A stretch of DNA of 64,000 bases from Celeribacter persicus (GTDB lineage Bacteria > Pseudomonadota > Alphaproteobacteria > Rhodobacterales > Rhodobacteraceae). Position numbers and translations under genes: made by a program. The notes below the pieces were generated by a model. It was not told where the DNA came from and did not search any database. It worked only from the letters and a program-made list of their open reading frames with translations. The stretch is from assembly GCF_003050785.1 (NCBI RefSeq), contig NZ_QAOH01000004.1:124001-188000 (forward strand), in the 5' to 3' direction. Positions 44,504 through 54,021 of this stretch are shown here, piece after piece. How positions within the stretch are numbered: position 1 is the first letter of the stretch; each line of letters opens with the position of its first letter.

Positions 44504-46684
44504 ATGCATGAGTTTCCCCTCACCCGAGAGCTGGTCCTGATCGGTGGCGGACACAGCCATGCGCTGATCCTGAAGCGCTGGGGCATGAAACCGCTGCCCG
44601 GCGTGCGCGTGACGGTGATCAATCCGGGAGCGGTCGCGGCCTATTCCGGCATGTTGCCCGGTTTTGTGGCCGGGCATTACGAACGTGCGGAACTGGAGCT
44701 CGATCTGGTGCGGCTGGCCCGCTTTGCCGGTGCACGTGTGCTTTTGGGACGCGCGACTGGGATCGACCAGGACAACCGTCTGGTGCATATCGAAAACCAC
44801 CCGCCGATCCGCTACGATACCGCCTCCATCGACATCGGCATCACCTCCGCCATGCCTGAACTCGACGGGTTTGCCGATCACGGCGTGGCAGCCAAGCCGC
44901 TCGAACGCTTTGCAACCCAATGGGACGCGTTTCAGACCGCCGCGCGCCGGGGCGAGGTTCCGCCGCAGATGGCGGTGATCGGCGGCGGCGTTGCAGGGGC
45001 GGAACTGGCCGCCGCCATGGCGTACCGGCTGGGCGATCTGCCGCAGATGGAGATCACCCTGATCGACCGGGGGGAGATTCTCTCCGAAATGCGCGCGCCG
45101 ACCCGTCACCGCCTGCTCGAAACGCTCGCACGCCTGCGCGTCACACTGCGGCCACAGACGCAGGTCATCCGCGTCGAGGCTGATCGTGTCACCTTCAGCG
45201 ACGGCAGCACACTCGGCAGTTGCTTCACCCTCGGGGCGGCAGGCGCGCGGCCTTATGGCTGGCTCGCGGACACGGGGCTTGATCTGCACGACGGCTTCGT
45301 CTCCGTCGGTCCGACGCTGCAATCCTCCGACCCGCGCATCTTTGCCGCAGGCGACTGCGCGCATCTCTCGCACGATCCACGCCCCAAGGCGGGGGTTTAC
45401 GCGGTGCGCGAGGCCCCCGTGCTGTTCGACAACCTGCGGGCCTGCCTGAGCGATGGCACCAATGCGACATTGCGCAGCTATCTCCCGCAAAAGGACTATC
45501 TCAAGCTGATTTCTCTGGGCGGAAAATCCGCGCTGGCGGACAAGGCGGGTCTCGTGACTTCCGGTCCGCTGATGTGGCGTTGGAAGGATCGGATCGACCG
45601 CAAATTCATGCGCAAACTCAAGGATCTGCCCGCAATGACGCCTCCCGCCCTGCCCGCGCAGATGGCCGAAGGTCTGCGCGATGAGGCCCTCGGCAAGAAA
45701 CCGATGTGCGGGGCCTGCGGCGCCAAAGTAGGCGGCGATATCCTGCACCGGGTTCTGAGCGAACAGCCGGGCGTGGAGCGGCGCGACGTGCTGCATCTGG
45801 CGGGCGATGACGCGGCGCTTCTGACCCATGGCGACACCTGGCAGGTGGCCTCCGTCGATCACCTGCGTGCCTTTGTCGAGGATCCTGTCCTGATGACGCG
45901 GATCACCGCCATCCATGCGCTCGGCGATGTCTGGGCCATGGGGGCCAGTCCACAGGCCGCTTTGATGACCGTCACCCTGCCGAAGATGAGCAGCGCGTTG
46001 CAGGAAGGCTGGCTGTCGGAGATCATGCAGGCCGCGCGCGACGTGTTCACCGCAGAAGGTGCGGAAATCATCGGCGGGCATACCGCGATGGGAACGGAAT
46101 TCTCCGTGGGTTTCAGCGTCACCGGACTTCTGGACCAACCGATCACCTTGAAGGGCGCGCGTCCCGGCGATCAGATCGTCCTGACGAAACCTCTGGGCAC
46201 CGGGGTGATGCTGGCCGCCGAAATGGAGATGAAGGCCAACGGGCGTGACATGGAAGCCGCCTATGCCTCGATGGTGAAAAGCTCCGGCGAGGCGGCACAG
46301 ATTCTCGGCAATGCGCATGCAATGACCGATGTGACCGGTTTCGGACTGGCCGGACATCTTCTGGGCATCTGCCGCGCTTCCGAGGTTGGCGCCACGATCC
46401 GGCTGGACGATGTGCCCCTGCTGCCCGGCGCGTTGGATCAATCGGCGGCGGGGATGCGTTCGACGATCTACCCGGCAAACCGGGCCTATGCGGCAGAATA
46501 TCAGGGACCGGAAGGCGCGCGTGCGGATCTCTTGTTCGATCCGCAGACGGCGGGCGGGCTTCTGGCCTGTCTGTCGTCGATACGAGCGGAGAAATGCCTC
46601 ATCGCCCTACGCGCGGCGGGCTATGAGGCCGCACTCATCGGCGAGATCACCGAAGGGCCGGTGCGCCTGACCGTCGAGGCCTGA
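44504..46684 (+). CDS. selD: Fused NADH dehydrogenase-like/selenide water dikinase
   Basis: A 726-residue two-domain protein. Residues 1 to about 375 form a pyridine-nucleotide-disulfide oxidoreductase of NDH-2 type (LVLIGGGHSHALIL, AVIGGGVAGAELAAAMA, FAAGDCAHLS). Residues about 395-726 form SelD, which makes selenophosphate from selenide and ATP. The SelD start motif is KPMCGACGAKVGGDIL with Cys in place of the Sec found in some SelDs, and GGHTAMGTEFSVGFSVTG is the PurM-like core. The fusion suggests that the flavoprotein generates or protects selenide; this is inference. AGGAG precedes the ATG at 44504. mnmH is convergent and immediately adjacent. Confidence 0.94.
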   Translation: MHEFPLTRELVLIGGGHSHALILKRWGMKPLPGVRVTVINPGAVAAYSGMLPGFVAGHYERAELELDLVRLARFAGARVLLGRATGIDQDNRLVHIENHPPIRYDTASIDIGITSAMPELDGFADHGVAAKPLERFATQWDAFQTAARRGEVPPQMAVIGGGVAGAELAAAMAYRLGDLPQMEITLIDRGEILSEMRAPTRHRLLETLARLRVTLRPQTQVIRVEADRVTFSDGSTLGSCFTLGAAGARPYGWLADTGLDLHDGFVSVGPTLQSSDPRIFAAGDCAHLSHDPRPKAGVYAVREAPVLFDNLRACLSDGTNATLRSYLPQKDYLKLISLGGKSALADKAGLVTSGPLMWRWKDRIDRKFMRKLKDLPAMTPPALPAQMAEGLRDEALGKKPMCGACGAKVGGDILHRVLSEQPGVERRDVLHLAGDDAALLTHGDTWQVASVDHLRAFVEDPVLMTRITAIHALGDVWAMGASPQAALMTVTLPKMSSALQEGWLSEIMQAARDVFTAEGAEIIGGHTAMGTEFSVGFSVTGLLDQPITLKGARPGDQIVLTKPLGTGVMLAAEMEMKANGRDMEAAYASMVKSSGEAAQILGNAHAMTDVTGFGLAGHLLGICRASEVGATIRLDDVPLLPGALDQSAAGMRSTIYPANRAYAAEYQGPEGARADLLFDPQTAGGLLACLSSIRAEKCLIALRAAGYEAALIGEITEGPVRLTVEA

Positions 46685-47734
46685 TCAGAGCTCGGCCAGA
46701 AAACGCGCGATCCGGCCCGCCGCATCCTCGCGCGCACTTTCGCTCATGTCACAAAGATCGAACCGTTCCAGCACTTTGGGCGCATGGCGGGCACGGGATT
46801 TCTCGTAACGCGGATCGTAATGCAGCGCCATGAGCGCCCCCGCGAGATCGACGAAATCCCCCTTCGCCGCCATCTTCCGCCAGGCTTCGACACGCGCATG
46901 GCCTTGCAGCGGGATAAGTTGATCGAGGCGCGTTTCCATGAGAGACACATCTTCCACGAGATCGGCATAGGCCTCCGAGAGATAGCGTGCCCGGGCGCTC
47001 AATTGCGCGGTCACGTCGATGCGCGGCGCGGCGCACATGGCGGTCCAGAGCGAGGGCGGCACAGACAGATCGCCGATCCGTGAGCTTTCCGCCTCGACCA
47101 GCACGGGCGTCGCGGGATCGAGCTTGGCCAGCGCAGCGGCCAAACGGCTCTCGAACCCTTTCTGCGCCGGCTGTTCTCCCATCCCGCCAAAGATCGACCC
47201 GCGATGATTGGCCAGCCCTTCGAGATCGAGCACCTGCGCGCCGCGCGCCGCCACCCGGTGCAAAAGATCGGTCTTCGCCGTGCCCGTATTCCCGTCGATC
47301 AGCACGAACCGATGCGGCAGCGGTGCCTCATGCAACATGCCGATTACGGCTTTGCGCCAGTTCTTGTAGCCGCCCTCGACCACCTCGACCCGCCAGCCAA
47401 TCTGGCGCAGGATGGTGGCAAAGGAATTCGAGCGCTGCCCGCCCCGCCAGCAATAGACCAGCGGTCGCCAGCCCCCCTCCTTCTCCGCCAATGGCCCCTC
47501 GATGTGATTGGCGGCATTACGCGCGACCAGAGCCGCACCGATCTTGCGCGCGAGAAAGGGCGATTGCTGTTTGTAGACCGTGCCGACCCGTGCCCGCTCG
47601 GCATCGGAAAGCACCGGCAGGTTGATCGCGCCCGGCACATGGTCCTCGACAAACTCGGATGGCGCACGCACGTCGATCACCGTGTCGAACGGCGCATCGA
47701 GAAAGGCTCGGACGGAAGAAAAAGCGATGCTCAT
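46685..47734 (-). CDS. mnmH: tRNA 2-selenouridine synthase
   Basis: Replaces the sulfur of 2-thiouridine at the wobble position of Lys, Glu and Gln tRNAs with selenium from selenophosphate. The 349-residue protein has an N-terminal rhodanese domain with the active Cys in VYCWRGGQRSNSF, and a P-loop domain with IDGNTGTAKTDLL, where Ala stands at a position that is usually Gly. It converges on selD so tightly that the two stop codons abut as TGATCA. This pair makes selenium use for tRNA certain, but says nothing about selenocysteine. Confidence 0.94.
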   Translation of the reverse strand: MSIAFSSVRAFLDAPFDTVIDVRAPSEFVEDHVPGAINLPVLSDAERARVGTVYKQQSPFLARKIGAALVARNAANHIEGPLAEKEGGWRPLVYCWRGGQRSNSFATILRQIGWRVEVVEGGYKNWRKAVIGMLHEAPLPHRFVLIDGNTGTAKTDLLHRVAARGAQVLDLEGLANHRGSIFGGMGEQPAQKGFESRLAAALAKLDPATPVLVEAESSRIGDLSVPPSLWTAMCAAPRIDVTAQLSARARYLSEAYADLVEDVSLMETRLDQLIPLQGHARVEAWRKMAAKGDFVDLAGALMALHYDPRYEKSRARHAPKVLERFDLCDMSESAREDAAGRIARFLAEL

Positions 47735-47930
47735 AGGCCTTTGTAGCGCCCGTTTTATGAGGGGAACAGAGGGCTTTCGCATCGCCCAGAAAGATCCGAT
47801 TGCAGACCGGGAGCTCCACCTCAACGAAGCCCGCAGAAAAATTACGATTGCGACCCTTGGTGCAACCTTTGTGATGCTGCGCGAAACTGCACGACCAATT
47901 CGAGTATTTTGGGAACTTTCAACTTGCAAA

Positions 47931-48014
47931 TGGTGCGGGTGAAGGGACTCGAACCCCCACGCCAAAGGCGCCAGAACCTAAATCTGGTGCGTCTACCAAT
48001 TCCGCCACACCCGC
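47931..48014 (-). tRNA. tRNA-Leu(UAG)
   Basis: Read leftwards, the acceptor arms GCGGGTG and CACCCGC pair fully. The anticodon stem CCAGA/TCTGG encloses loop TTTAGGT, giving anticodon UAG, which reads CUA and other CUN leucine codons. The long variable arm (about CGCCTTTGGCGT) identifies a class II tRNA. The GGTTCGAGTCC T-arm is present, and the CCA end is genomically encoded at 47931-47933. Confidence 0.95.
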
Positions 48015-48158
48015 ATTGTCGCAGCAGATAACAAAAGCGCAACACAAGGAAAAGAGCCAATCGCGTTCACAGGCGAGGCGGCAAAAAATCCTGTCCGTTA
48101 ACACAAAATTAACCTATTCTCATGAGCATCTGAGGCAGAGACATCCAGAGGCCCTGAC

Positions 48159-48479
48159 ATGACCTATAAAGGCAGCGGGCACGATCATGAGCAGGGCGAC
48201 GGGCGTGCTCCGTCGAAACGGCTCCACGTGCATGACATTTTCCCCAATTATGACAAGGGTTTGCCCCTTGGCACCGAGGTGATAACCGCCGATGGCATCC
48301 TGCCGGTCGAATATCTCGAACCGGGCGACCGGGTGGTCACGCGGTCGGGGATGCGTACACTTCTGGGCATCGACACACCCGCACCGAAACGGTTCAAACT
48401 GACCTTCGAGCGCGAAGAAATCATCTATGCCGACGGGCTGATGCTGATGAGCGAGACGGGATTGCCGTTCCCTGCCTGA
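48159..48479 (+). CDS. Short Hint-domain protein
   Basis: A 106-residue protein that is mostly one Hint (hedgehog/intein) core: GLPLGTEVITADGILPVEYLEPGDRVVTRSG and LLGIDTPAPKRFKLTFE. In Rhodobacteraceae, Hint_2 domains usually sit in longer secreted or self-processing proteins. Here the cysteine or serine nucleophile and the C-terminal Asn block are not evident, so it may be non-splicing or a decayed remnant. No signal peptide is seen, and no strong ribosome binding site was picked out before its ATG. It lies alone between the tRNA and nnrDE with its own terminator. Confidence 0.7.
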   Translation: MTYKGSGHDHEQGDGRAPSKRLHVHDIFPNYDKGLPLGTEVITADGILPVEYLEPGDRVVTRSGMRTLLGIDTPAPKRFKLTFEREEIIYADGLMLMSETGLPFPA

Positions 48480-48501
48480 TTTTTGGGCGCATACCAAATG
48501 G

Positions 48502-48533
48502 AAAAGCCGCCCTTCCGGAGGCGGCTTTTGTTT
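48502..48533 (+). terminator. Terminator after the Hint gene
   Basis: A 10-bp perfect stem AAAAGCCGCC / GGCGGCTTTT with a TGTTTT tail. It may work for both converging genes. Confidence 0.85.
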
Positions 48534-48557
48534 TGGGTATTAGCCCTGCAATGAAGA

Positions 48558-50177
48558 TCATGCCCCGAGCGCGCGGAAGACCTTCGGCAGTTCTTCGGGA
48601 AGATCCTCGGCGATCAGGCCGGGACCGAAACTGCGAGCCGCCTCCACATGGAGCCATGCGGCCGTCTCCGCTGCATGGTGGGGCGCAAAGCCGCGCGCCA
48701 TAAGACCCGTGATCAGCCCCGCGAGGACATCGCCAGAACCGGCGGTCGCAAGCCATGGTGCAGCGCGCTCATAGACAGCGGCATTGATGGAACAGCGCCC
48801 GTTTGGCGAAGCGATGACCGTATCCGGACCTTTGAACAGCACCGTGCAGCCAGCGCGTTTGGCGGCCTCGCGCGTGGCGTCCACTTTACTATAGGCGGGG
48901 CCTTTGGTGGGCGGCTCGGCGAGTTTGGCGGCAATGTCGGGAAAGAGGCGTTTGAATTCGCCTGCATGGGGCGTGAGAACACAGTTCTCATGGAGATCGG
49001 CGAAACCCGTCTCACTTTCCGCAAGCGCCGCGAGCGCATCGGCGTCGAGCACGGTGGCGCGTTTCGCGGCAAGCACATGCGGCAGGAATTCCCCTGCCCG
49101 TTCGACCCCAAAGCCGGGGCCGATGCAGAGCGCGTTGAGACGTTTGTCAGAGAGCACACGGGTTAGAATTTCCGGCGCGTCGATCTCGGTCAACATGATG
49201 GCGGTGATCTGGGCGGAGACTTCGGTGACGGCCTCATGCGGCGTGCCGAGGGTGACGAGCCCCGCGCCGACACGCAGGGCCGCACGCGCCGCGAGACGGG
49301 CGGCACCGGTTTTGCCAGAGAGACCGGAGAGGATCAGGGCGTGGCCATGGGTGTATTTATGCCCCGTTCCCTTCGCGATACATCCTGAGAATGGCGCCTG
49401 AACGTCGAAAACGCATCCTTTCGGGAGGATCGTTACCACAGATGGCAACTTCGGGCCGGATGAAAGCCCGATATCCTTGGTCACGACCTTTCCGCACATG
49501 ATCGGTCCCTGCGCCAGGACATGCCCTACCTTTCTGCAATGAAATGTCACTGTCAGCGTTGCGGCGAGCGCGGAAGGCGCCACACCTTTGGCCTCGCTTT
49601 GCACCGCAAACTTCTCCATCCCGAGAAGGCGTCCACTGTCGCCGCACAATCCCGAGGGAAGATCGACACTGACCAATCTGTGTATCGGCCCAGTGTCGAG
49701 ATCAAACGCGTGCCACAATTCGTTATGAAGCGTGCCAAGGGGGCGGGTGAGCCCGGTGCCGAAAAGCGCATCCACAGTAATCGACGCGCCGAGCATGTGT
49801 AATCGCAATGCCTGCTCAGCCTTGTAAATCGTCTCCCAGTCTCGGTGAACATGGCCGCCCCCCGCCCCCCACCGCTCATAATTCACCTTTGCATCCGGCG
49901 GGAGCTTTGCGGGATCACCATAGAGAAACACCTCCACCGCCCAGCCGCGTTGCCTCAGGAGGCGGGCAATGACGAAGCCGTCGCCGCCGTTATTGCCGGG
50001 ACCGCAGAGCACGACGGCTTTGTGGGACGACTGTGCAAGCTCCGGCCATTCTTCGAAAACCGCCTCGACAACGCCCTGCCCCGCCCGTTCCATCAGTTCG
50101 AGCCCGGTGACCTTGCCGCTGGCAATCGCCGCCTGTTCAATGGTGCGCATTTGTGCGGATGTAAGGAGTTCGGTCAT
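48558..50177 (-). CDS. nnrD: Bifunctional NAD(P)HX epimerase/dehydratase
   Basis: Repairs hydrated NADH and NADPH. The 539-residue fusion has the YjeF-N epimerase domain (residues 1 to about 215; LCGPGNNGGDGFVIARLLRQ) and the C-terminal ADP/ATP-dependent dehydratase domain (from about 240; KGTGHKYTHGHALILSG, LTPHAGEFKRLF, ATAGSGDVLAGLITGLM). GGAGGTCAAAGCG precedes the ATG. Directly upstream is a second, diverged copy of its first 13 codons with its own binding site. nnrDE-glnB-glnA is a common order, although here glnB is divergent. Confidence 0.94.
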   Translation of the reverse strand: MTELLTSAQMRTIEQAAIASGKVTGLELMERAGQGVVEAVFEEWPELAQSSHKAVVLCGPGNNGGDGFVIARLLRQRGWAVEVFLYGDPAKLPPDAKVNYERWGAGGGHVHRDWETIYKAEQALRLHMLGASITVDALFGTGLTRPLGTLHNELWHAFDLDTGPIHRLVSVDLPSGLCGDSGRLLGMEKFAVQSEAKGVAPSALAATLTVTFHCRKVGHVLAQGPIMCGKVVTKDIGLSSGPKLPSVVTILPKGCVFDVQAPFSGCIAKGTGHKYTHGHALILSGLSGKTGAARLAARAALRVGAGLVTLGTPHEAVTEVSAQITAIMLTEIDAPEILTRVLSDKRLNALCIGPGFGVERAGEFLPHVLAAKRATVLDADALAALAESETGFADLHENCVLTPHAGEFKRLFPDIAAKLAEPPTKGPAYSKVDATREAAKRAGCTVLFKGPDTVIASPNGRCSINAAVYERAAPWLATAGSGDVLAGLITGLMARGFAPHHAAETAAWLHVEAARSFGPGLIAEDLPEELPKVFRALGA

Positions 50178-50266
50178 CGCTTTGACCTCCGTTCAACTGT
50201 TGCGACCGCGTCTGAAGACGCTGGATGAATGGCGCGCATTTGTGCACTGGTCAGTAATTCTGCCAT
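50174..50266 (-). pseudogene. Duplicated 5' fragment of nnrD (30 codons)
   Basis: A short frame starting at 50266 encodes MAELLTSAQMRAI, matching the nnrD start MTELLTSAQMRTI at 11 of 13 residues, then unrelated sequence to a TGA that overlaps the nnrD ATG. It has its own TTGAGGCAAAAC binding site. Most shared Leu, Thr and Ser codons differ from those in nnrD, so it is not a fresh tandem copy. It looks like the 5' end of a former or resident allele left after replacement of the gene by a diverged homologue. It might still act as a translated leader. Confidence 0.65.
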
Positions 50267-50381
50267 GTTTTGCCTCAAAAGTTTACAAAATGCCCTTTTT
50301 AAGGTCGCATAGCTCAAATACTGTGCATGCATATGCGAATCCTGTGGGCGTTTTACGCCCCCTCAGGTTAGTCGATTGTGA

Positions 50382-50777
<396 letters not shown>

Positions 50778-50866
50778 GGGAGGGCGCCGGGCGCGTCGCA
50801 GGGGGACCCGGGCGTGCGCCTTTCGCCACAAACGCAATAACTCAACCAAAGGGATAAGGTCGAATT

Positions 50867-52273
50867 ATGAGCATCCAAGACGTTCTCAAGACCATGAAAG
50901 ACGAAGACGTCCAGTACGTCGACGTCCGTTTTACCGACCCGCGCGGTAAGCTGCAGCACGTGACGCTGCGCCACACCGAAGTGGACGAAGACTTCTTCGA
51001 GGAAGGCTTCATGTTCGATGGCTCTTCCATCGCTGGCTGGAAGTCCATCGACCAGTCCGACATGAAACTGATCCCCGATCCGGCAAGCGCCTACATCGAC
51101 CCGTTCTACGCCGAGAAAACACTCTGTGTGCACTGCACCGTGGTCGAGCCGGACACTGGCGAATCCTACGACCGCGATCCGCGCGGCTGTGCGCAACGCG
51201 CCGAAGCCTACCTGAAATCCTCCGGCATCGGCGACACATTCTACTGCGGTCCGGAAGCTGAATTCTTCCTGTTCGACGATGTGCGCTACTCCGTCGCCCC
51301 GAACAAAGTGGGTTACGAGATCGACGCCGATGGCGCCGCCTGGAACACCGACGCGGAATTCGAAATGGGCAACCTCGGTCACCGTCCGGGCTACAAGGGC
51401 GGTTACTTCCCGGTGAACCCCTCCGACGACGGTCAGGACATCCGCGGCGAGATGCTCACCACCATGGCCAACATGGGCATGAAGGTCGACAAGCACCACC
51501 ACGAGGTGGCGACGTCGCAGCACGAGCTTGGCATGATCTTCAGCACGCTCACCGAACAAGCCGATAACCTGCAAAAATACAAATACGTGATCCACAACGT
51601 GGCTCTGGCCTATGGCCGCTCCGCCACCTTCATGCCGAAGCCGATCAAAGGCGACAACGGCTCGGGCATGCACGTGAACATGTCGATCTGGAAAGACGGC
51701 AAGCCGCTGTTCGCCGGCGACAAATACGCCGACCTCTCCGACGAAGCCCTGTGGTTCATCGGCGGCATCCTGAAGCACGCGAAAGCGCTCAACGCCTTCA
51801 CCAACCCGTCCACCAACTCCTACAAACGCCTGATCCCGGGCTTTGAGGCTCCGGTGCTGCGCGCCTACTCCGCTCGCAACCGCTCTGGCTGCGTACGTAT
51901 TCCGTGGGCGGAATCCCCGAAAGCGAAACGTGTGGAAGCCCGCTTCCCCGACCCGTCTTCGAACCCGTACCTGTGCTTCGCGGCCCTGCTGATGGCTGGC
52001 CTCGACGGCATCAAGAACAAGATCGACCCGGGCCCCTCGTCCGACAAGGACCTCTACGATCTGCCGCCGGAAGAACTGGCCGAAATCCCGACCGTCTGCG
52101 GCTCGCTGCGTGAGGCGCTCGAAGAGCTGGAAAAAGACATGGACTTCCTGCTCGCTGGCGACGTGTTCACCAAGAGCCAGATCGAGGGTTACATCGACCT
52201 CAAATGGGAAGAGGTTTACGCCTTCGAACACACCCCGCACCCGGTCGAGTACGAAATGTACTACTCCTGCTAA
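50867..52273 (+). CDS. glnA: Glutamine synthetase type I
   Basis: Dodecameric GSI that assimilates ammonia into glutamine. The 468-residue protein shows [14 protein letters not shown] near the N-terminus, the ATP site [21 protein letters not shown], and the adenylylation loop [10 protein letters not shown] with the target tyrosine. It is therefore regulated through GlnB and GlnE. AAAGGGATAAGG precedes the ATG, and a clear terminator follows. Confidence 0.97.
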   Translation: MSIQDVLKTMKDEDVQYVDVRFTDPRGKLQHVTLRHTEVDEDFFEEGFMFDGSSIAGWKSIDQSDMKLIPDPASAYIDPFYAEKTLCVHCTVVEPDTGESYDRDPRGCAQRAEAYLKSSGIGDTFYCGPEAEFFLFDDVRYSVAPNKVGYEIDADGAAWNTDAEFEMGNLGHRPGYKGGYFPVNPSDDGQDIRGEMLTTMANMGMKVDKHHHEVATSQHELGMIFSTLTEQADNLQKYKYVIHNVALAYGRSATFMPKPIKGDNGSGMHVNMSIWKDGKPLFAGDKYADLSDEALWFIGGILKHAKALNAFTNPSTNSYKRLIPGFEAPVLRAYSARNRSGCVRIPWAESPKAKRVEARFPDPSSNPYLCFAALLMAGLDGIKNKIDPGPSSDKDLYDLPPEELAEIPTVCGSLREALEELEKDMDFLLAGDVFTKSQIEGYIDLKWEEVYAFEHTPHPVEYEMYYSC

Positions 52274-52298
52274 GCGGGACATCGGTTTTCAGACCAAG

Positions 52299-52330
52299 AA
52301 AGGGCTCCCTCTCGGGGGCCCTTTTCTTTT
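52299..52330 (+). terminator. Terminator after glnA
   Basis: AAAGGGC / GCCCTTT stem, 12-base loop, then TTCTTTT. Confidence 0.8.
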
Positions 52331-52357
52331 GGGCGGTGTTCAGGTTATCCCGTCTAC

Positions 52358-52786
52358 ATGATCCACCTCCGCCCCCATCATCTCCTTTGTCTGCTCACCT
52401 ATGTCGGCAAAGGCTACTCCCCTACTTTCGTCGAAAATTACGACCGGATCGTCGCGCGTCTCAACGACGGGGAGGAGATTGAAATCACGGACGGGCCGGA
52501 CGATATTTGCGCACCGATTGCCTGTGACATGAGCGAACATTGCCACGGTGCCTCCGTGATCTCGCGCGATGCTTTAGCGGCGCGGGATGTGGGGCGTATT
52601 TTGGCGATGGAGATCGCCCCCGGCACACGGACCCAACTCTCTCCCGAGACAATCACCCGGCTCAGAGCGGCCTTTACCAGCAATGAAATCCGCGACGCCT
52701 GCACCGGCTGTGACTGGGAGGCGCTATGTACGCAGATTGCGGCAAAGGGCTATGTCGCAACCCGGGTTTTCCCGTCCGTTGGGTGA
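52358..52786 (+). CDS. DUF1284 protein
   Basis: A 142-residue cytoplasmic protein with the DUF1284 hallmarks: the N-terminal IHLRPHHLLCLLTYVGKGYS, and cysteines in DDICAPIACDMSEHCHG and RDACTGCDWEALC. The spaced His and Cys residues suggest a metal or Fe-S site, but function is unknown. It lies close behind glnA's terminator with a weak binding site (TTCAGGTTATCCCGTCTAC), so expression may be low. Confidence 0.85.
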   Translation: MIHLRPHHLLCLLTYVGKGYSPTFVENYDRIVARLNDGEEIEITDGPDDICAPIACDMSEHCHGASVISRDALAARDVGRILAMEIAPGTRTQLSPETITRLRAAFTSNEIRDACTGCDWEALCTQIAAKGYVATRVFPSVG

Positions 52787-52848
52787 ATCCTTTACCTTTT
52801 GTTAACCTTTGTTAGAATGGGTCATTCATTTCGACCGGACTCATTCTC

Positions 52849-53094
52849 ATGAAACACGTTCTTCTGGCCCTGAGCCTCATTACCCCTTGGTCTGCCTTTG
52901 CGGACGGCCCTGCACGAACGCCCCCGCCCATCGACCTGTGGCAAAGCCTGCTGACGAGTCAGCGGCAAACCGCGCCACAAATTTATGAGGCCGCCTGCTG
53001 CAAAGTCTGTCGCAAAGGATATGCCTGCGGCAATAGCTGCATCAGCCGGGACAAGGCCTGTCACCAACCTCCGGGCTGTGCCTGTAACGGTTGA
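52849..53094 (+). CDS. Small secreted Cys-rich protein
   Basis: An 81-residue protein with a signal peptide (residues 1-18, ending AFA) and a compact C-terminal knot of nine cysteines in about 30 residues: ACCKVCRKGYACGNSCI then ACHQPPGCACNG. The spacing suggests disulfides or a bound metal in the periplasm. Similar C-C-x2-C-x6-CG-x2-C modules recur in small bacterial proteins of unknown function, from memory. It is unlinked in operon terms to DUF1284 or the convergent gene downstream. Confidence 0.75.
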   Translation: MKHVLLALSLITPWSAFADGPARTPPPIDLWQSLLTSQRQTAPQIYEAACCKVCRKGYACGNSCISRDKACHQPPGCACNG

Positions 53095-53145
53095 GGGACA
53101 CAACACCCGACAGTCGTCATCCGGGCAAACGAATGGCGCCGCCGT

Positions 53146-53562
53146 TTACCCCCTCCGATAGATCGACTTCGACAGGTAATCCTTGCGCGGCCCCCTGACC
53201 CGCCAGACGGCGGACCAGAGCGGCCAATTGGAAAAATCGTAACGCACAGCATAGGCATCCGGGGCGCAGTCGTGGTCCGCCCGGGGAGCGGGATCGTTCG
53301 GGTCGAACCGATGGAAAAACTGCCCGTCGTCAAAAAACACGGCAATCCCTATCGGATCGGTCTGCCAGAGATAACGCCGCTCCGCCGTGAAACCCGTCTC
53401 CCGCCCCGGCAGGCTCAGTGTGCCGCCTTCGGTACAAAGTAGCCCGCCCTCCTGTGGCTCGAACCGGCAGAAGCCTTCGAGCCGCGCCGTGCCCTTTGCC
53501 AAGGCATCCTCGATATGTCGGGACAGACACCACTCCCCCGCGAAATCGTCCAGTATGATCAT
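53146..53562 (-). CDS. DUF6314-type conserved protein
   Basis: A 138-residue cytoplasmic protein of lipocalin-like, beta-rich composition: DDFAGEWCLSRHIEDALAKGTARLEGFCRF, then LWQTDPIGIAVFFDDGQFFHRFD, ending WRVRGPRKDYLSKSIYRR. The pattern of paired WxWxVxGPxK strands recalls the DUF6314 family. No catalytic motif is evident. It follows the GAF gene in the same direction with a 6-base gap, so they form a two-gene unit. Confidence 0.7.
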   Translation of the reverse strand: MIILDDFAGEWCLSRHIEDALAKGTARLEGFCRFEPQEGGLLCTEGGTLSLPGRETGFTAERRYLWQTDPIGIAVFFDDGQFFHRFDPNDPAPRADHDCAPDAYAVRYDFSNWPLWSAVWRVRGPRKDYLSKSIYRRG

Positions 53563-53568
53563 GCCGCC

Positions 53569-54021
53569 TTATAACCCGCCGTGCCGCTCGATGGCGAGGC
53601 GTTCGAGCGCACGGGCACTGTCGCGTACGGCCTGCACCTCCTCATGGGACCAGGAACGTCGATGCGTTGCAACCGCGGATATGCCACCGAAGGGGCGGCC
53701 ACGAAACCGGCAGGGCACCCCAACATAGGCCATGATTCCCATGACGGTGACCGCCCCCGTATCTTTGACCAGCGGATGCACGAGCGTATCGTCGATGACA
53801 AGTTCACGATCGAGATCGACCACCAGATGACCGATGGTGTTTTCTGGCGGCAAAACCCGATCGAGTTGCAGCCCCACCGGATGATCGGTGTTGCTGAGCA
53901 CCTCAAGCTGCGTGCCCACCTCTGACGGCAAAGCACGGTAGATCAGCACACCGGAAGGCGCGATTTGTGAGTGGAGATCGAATGCGATCTCCCTCACTTG
54001 AGGATCATCTTCAACAAACAC
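53569..54021 (-). CDS. GAF-domain protein
   Basis: A 150-residue protein that is essentially one GAF sensor domain (about residues 10-135). It has GLQLDRVLPPENTIGHLVVDLDRELVIDD and the core VTVMGIMAYVGVPCRFRGRPFGGISAVATHRRSWS. GAF domains bind small ligands or nucleotides. No output domain is fused, so it would act on a partner, possibly the co-transcribed DUF6314-type protein. No clear binding site was found for the ATG at 54021. Confidence 0.75.
   Translation of the reverse strand: MFVEDDPQVREIAFDLHSQIAPSGVLIYRALPSEVGTQLEVLSNTDHPVGLQLDRVLPPENTIGHLVVDLDRELVIDDTLVHPLVKDTGAVTVMGIMAYVGVPCRFRGRPFGGISAVATHRRSWSHEEVQAVRDSARALERLAIERHGGL

Noticed and set aside
44432-46441. A 669-codon minus-strand frame opposite selD
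   Set aside because: Antisense shadow of a well-supported fusion gene; no domain or start signal.
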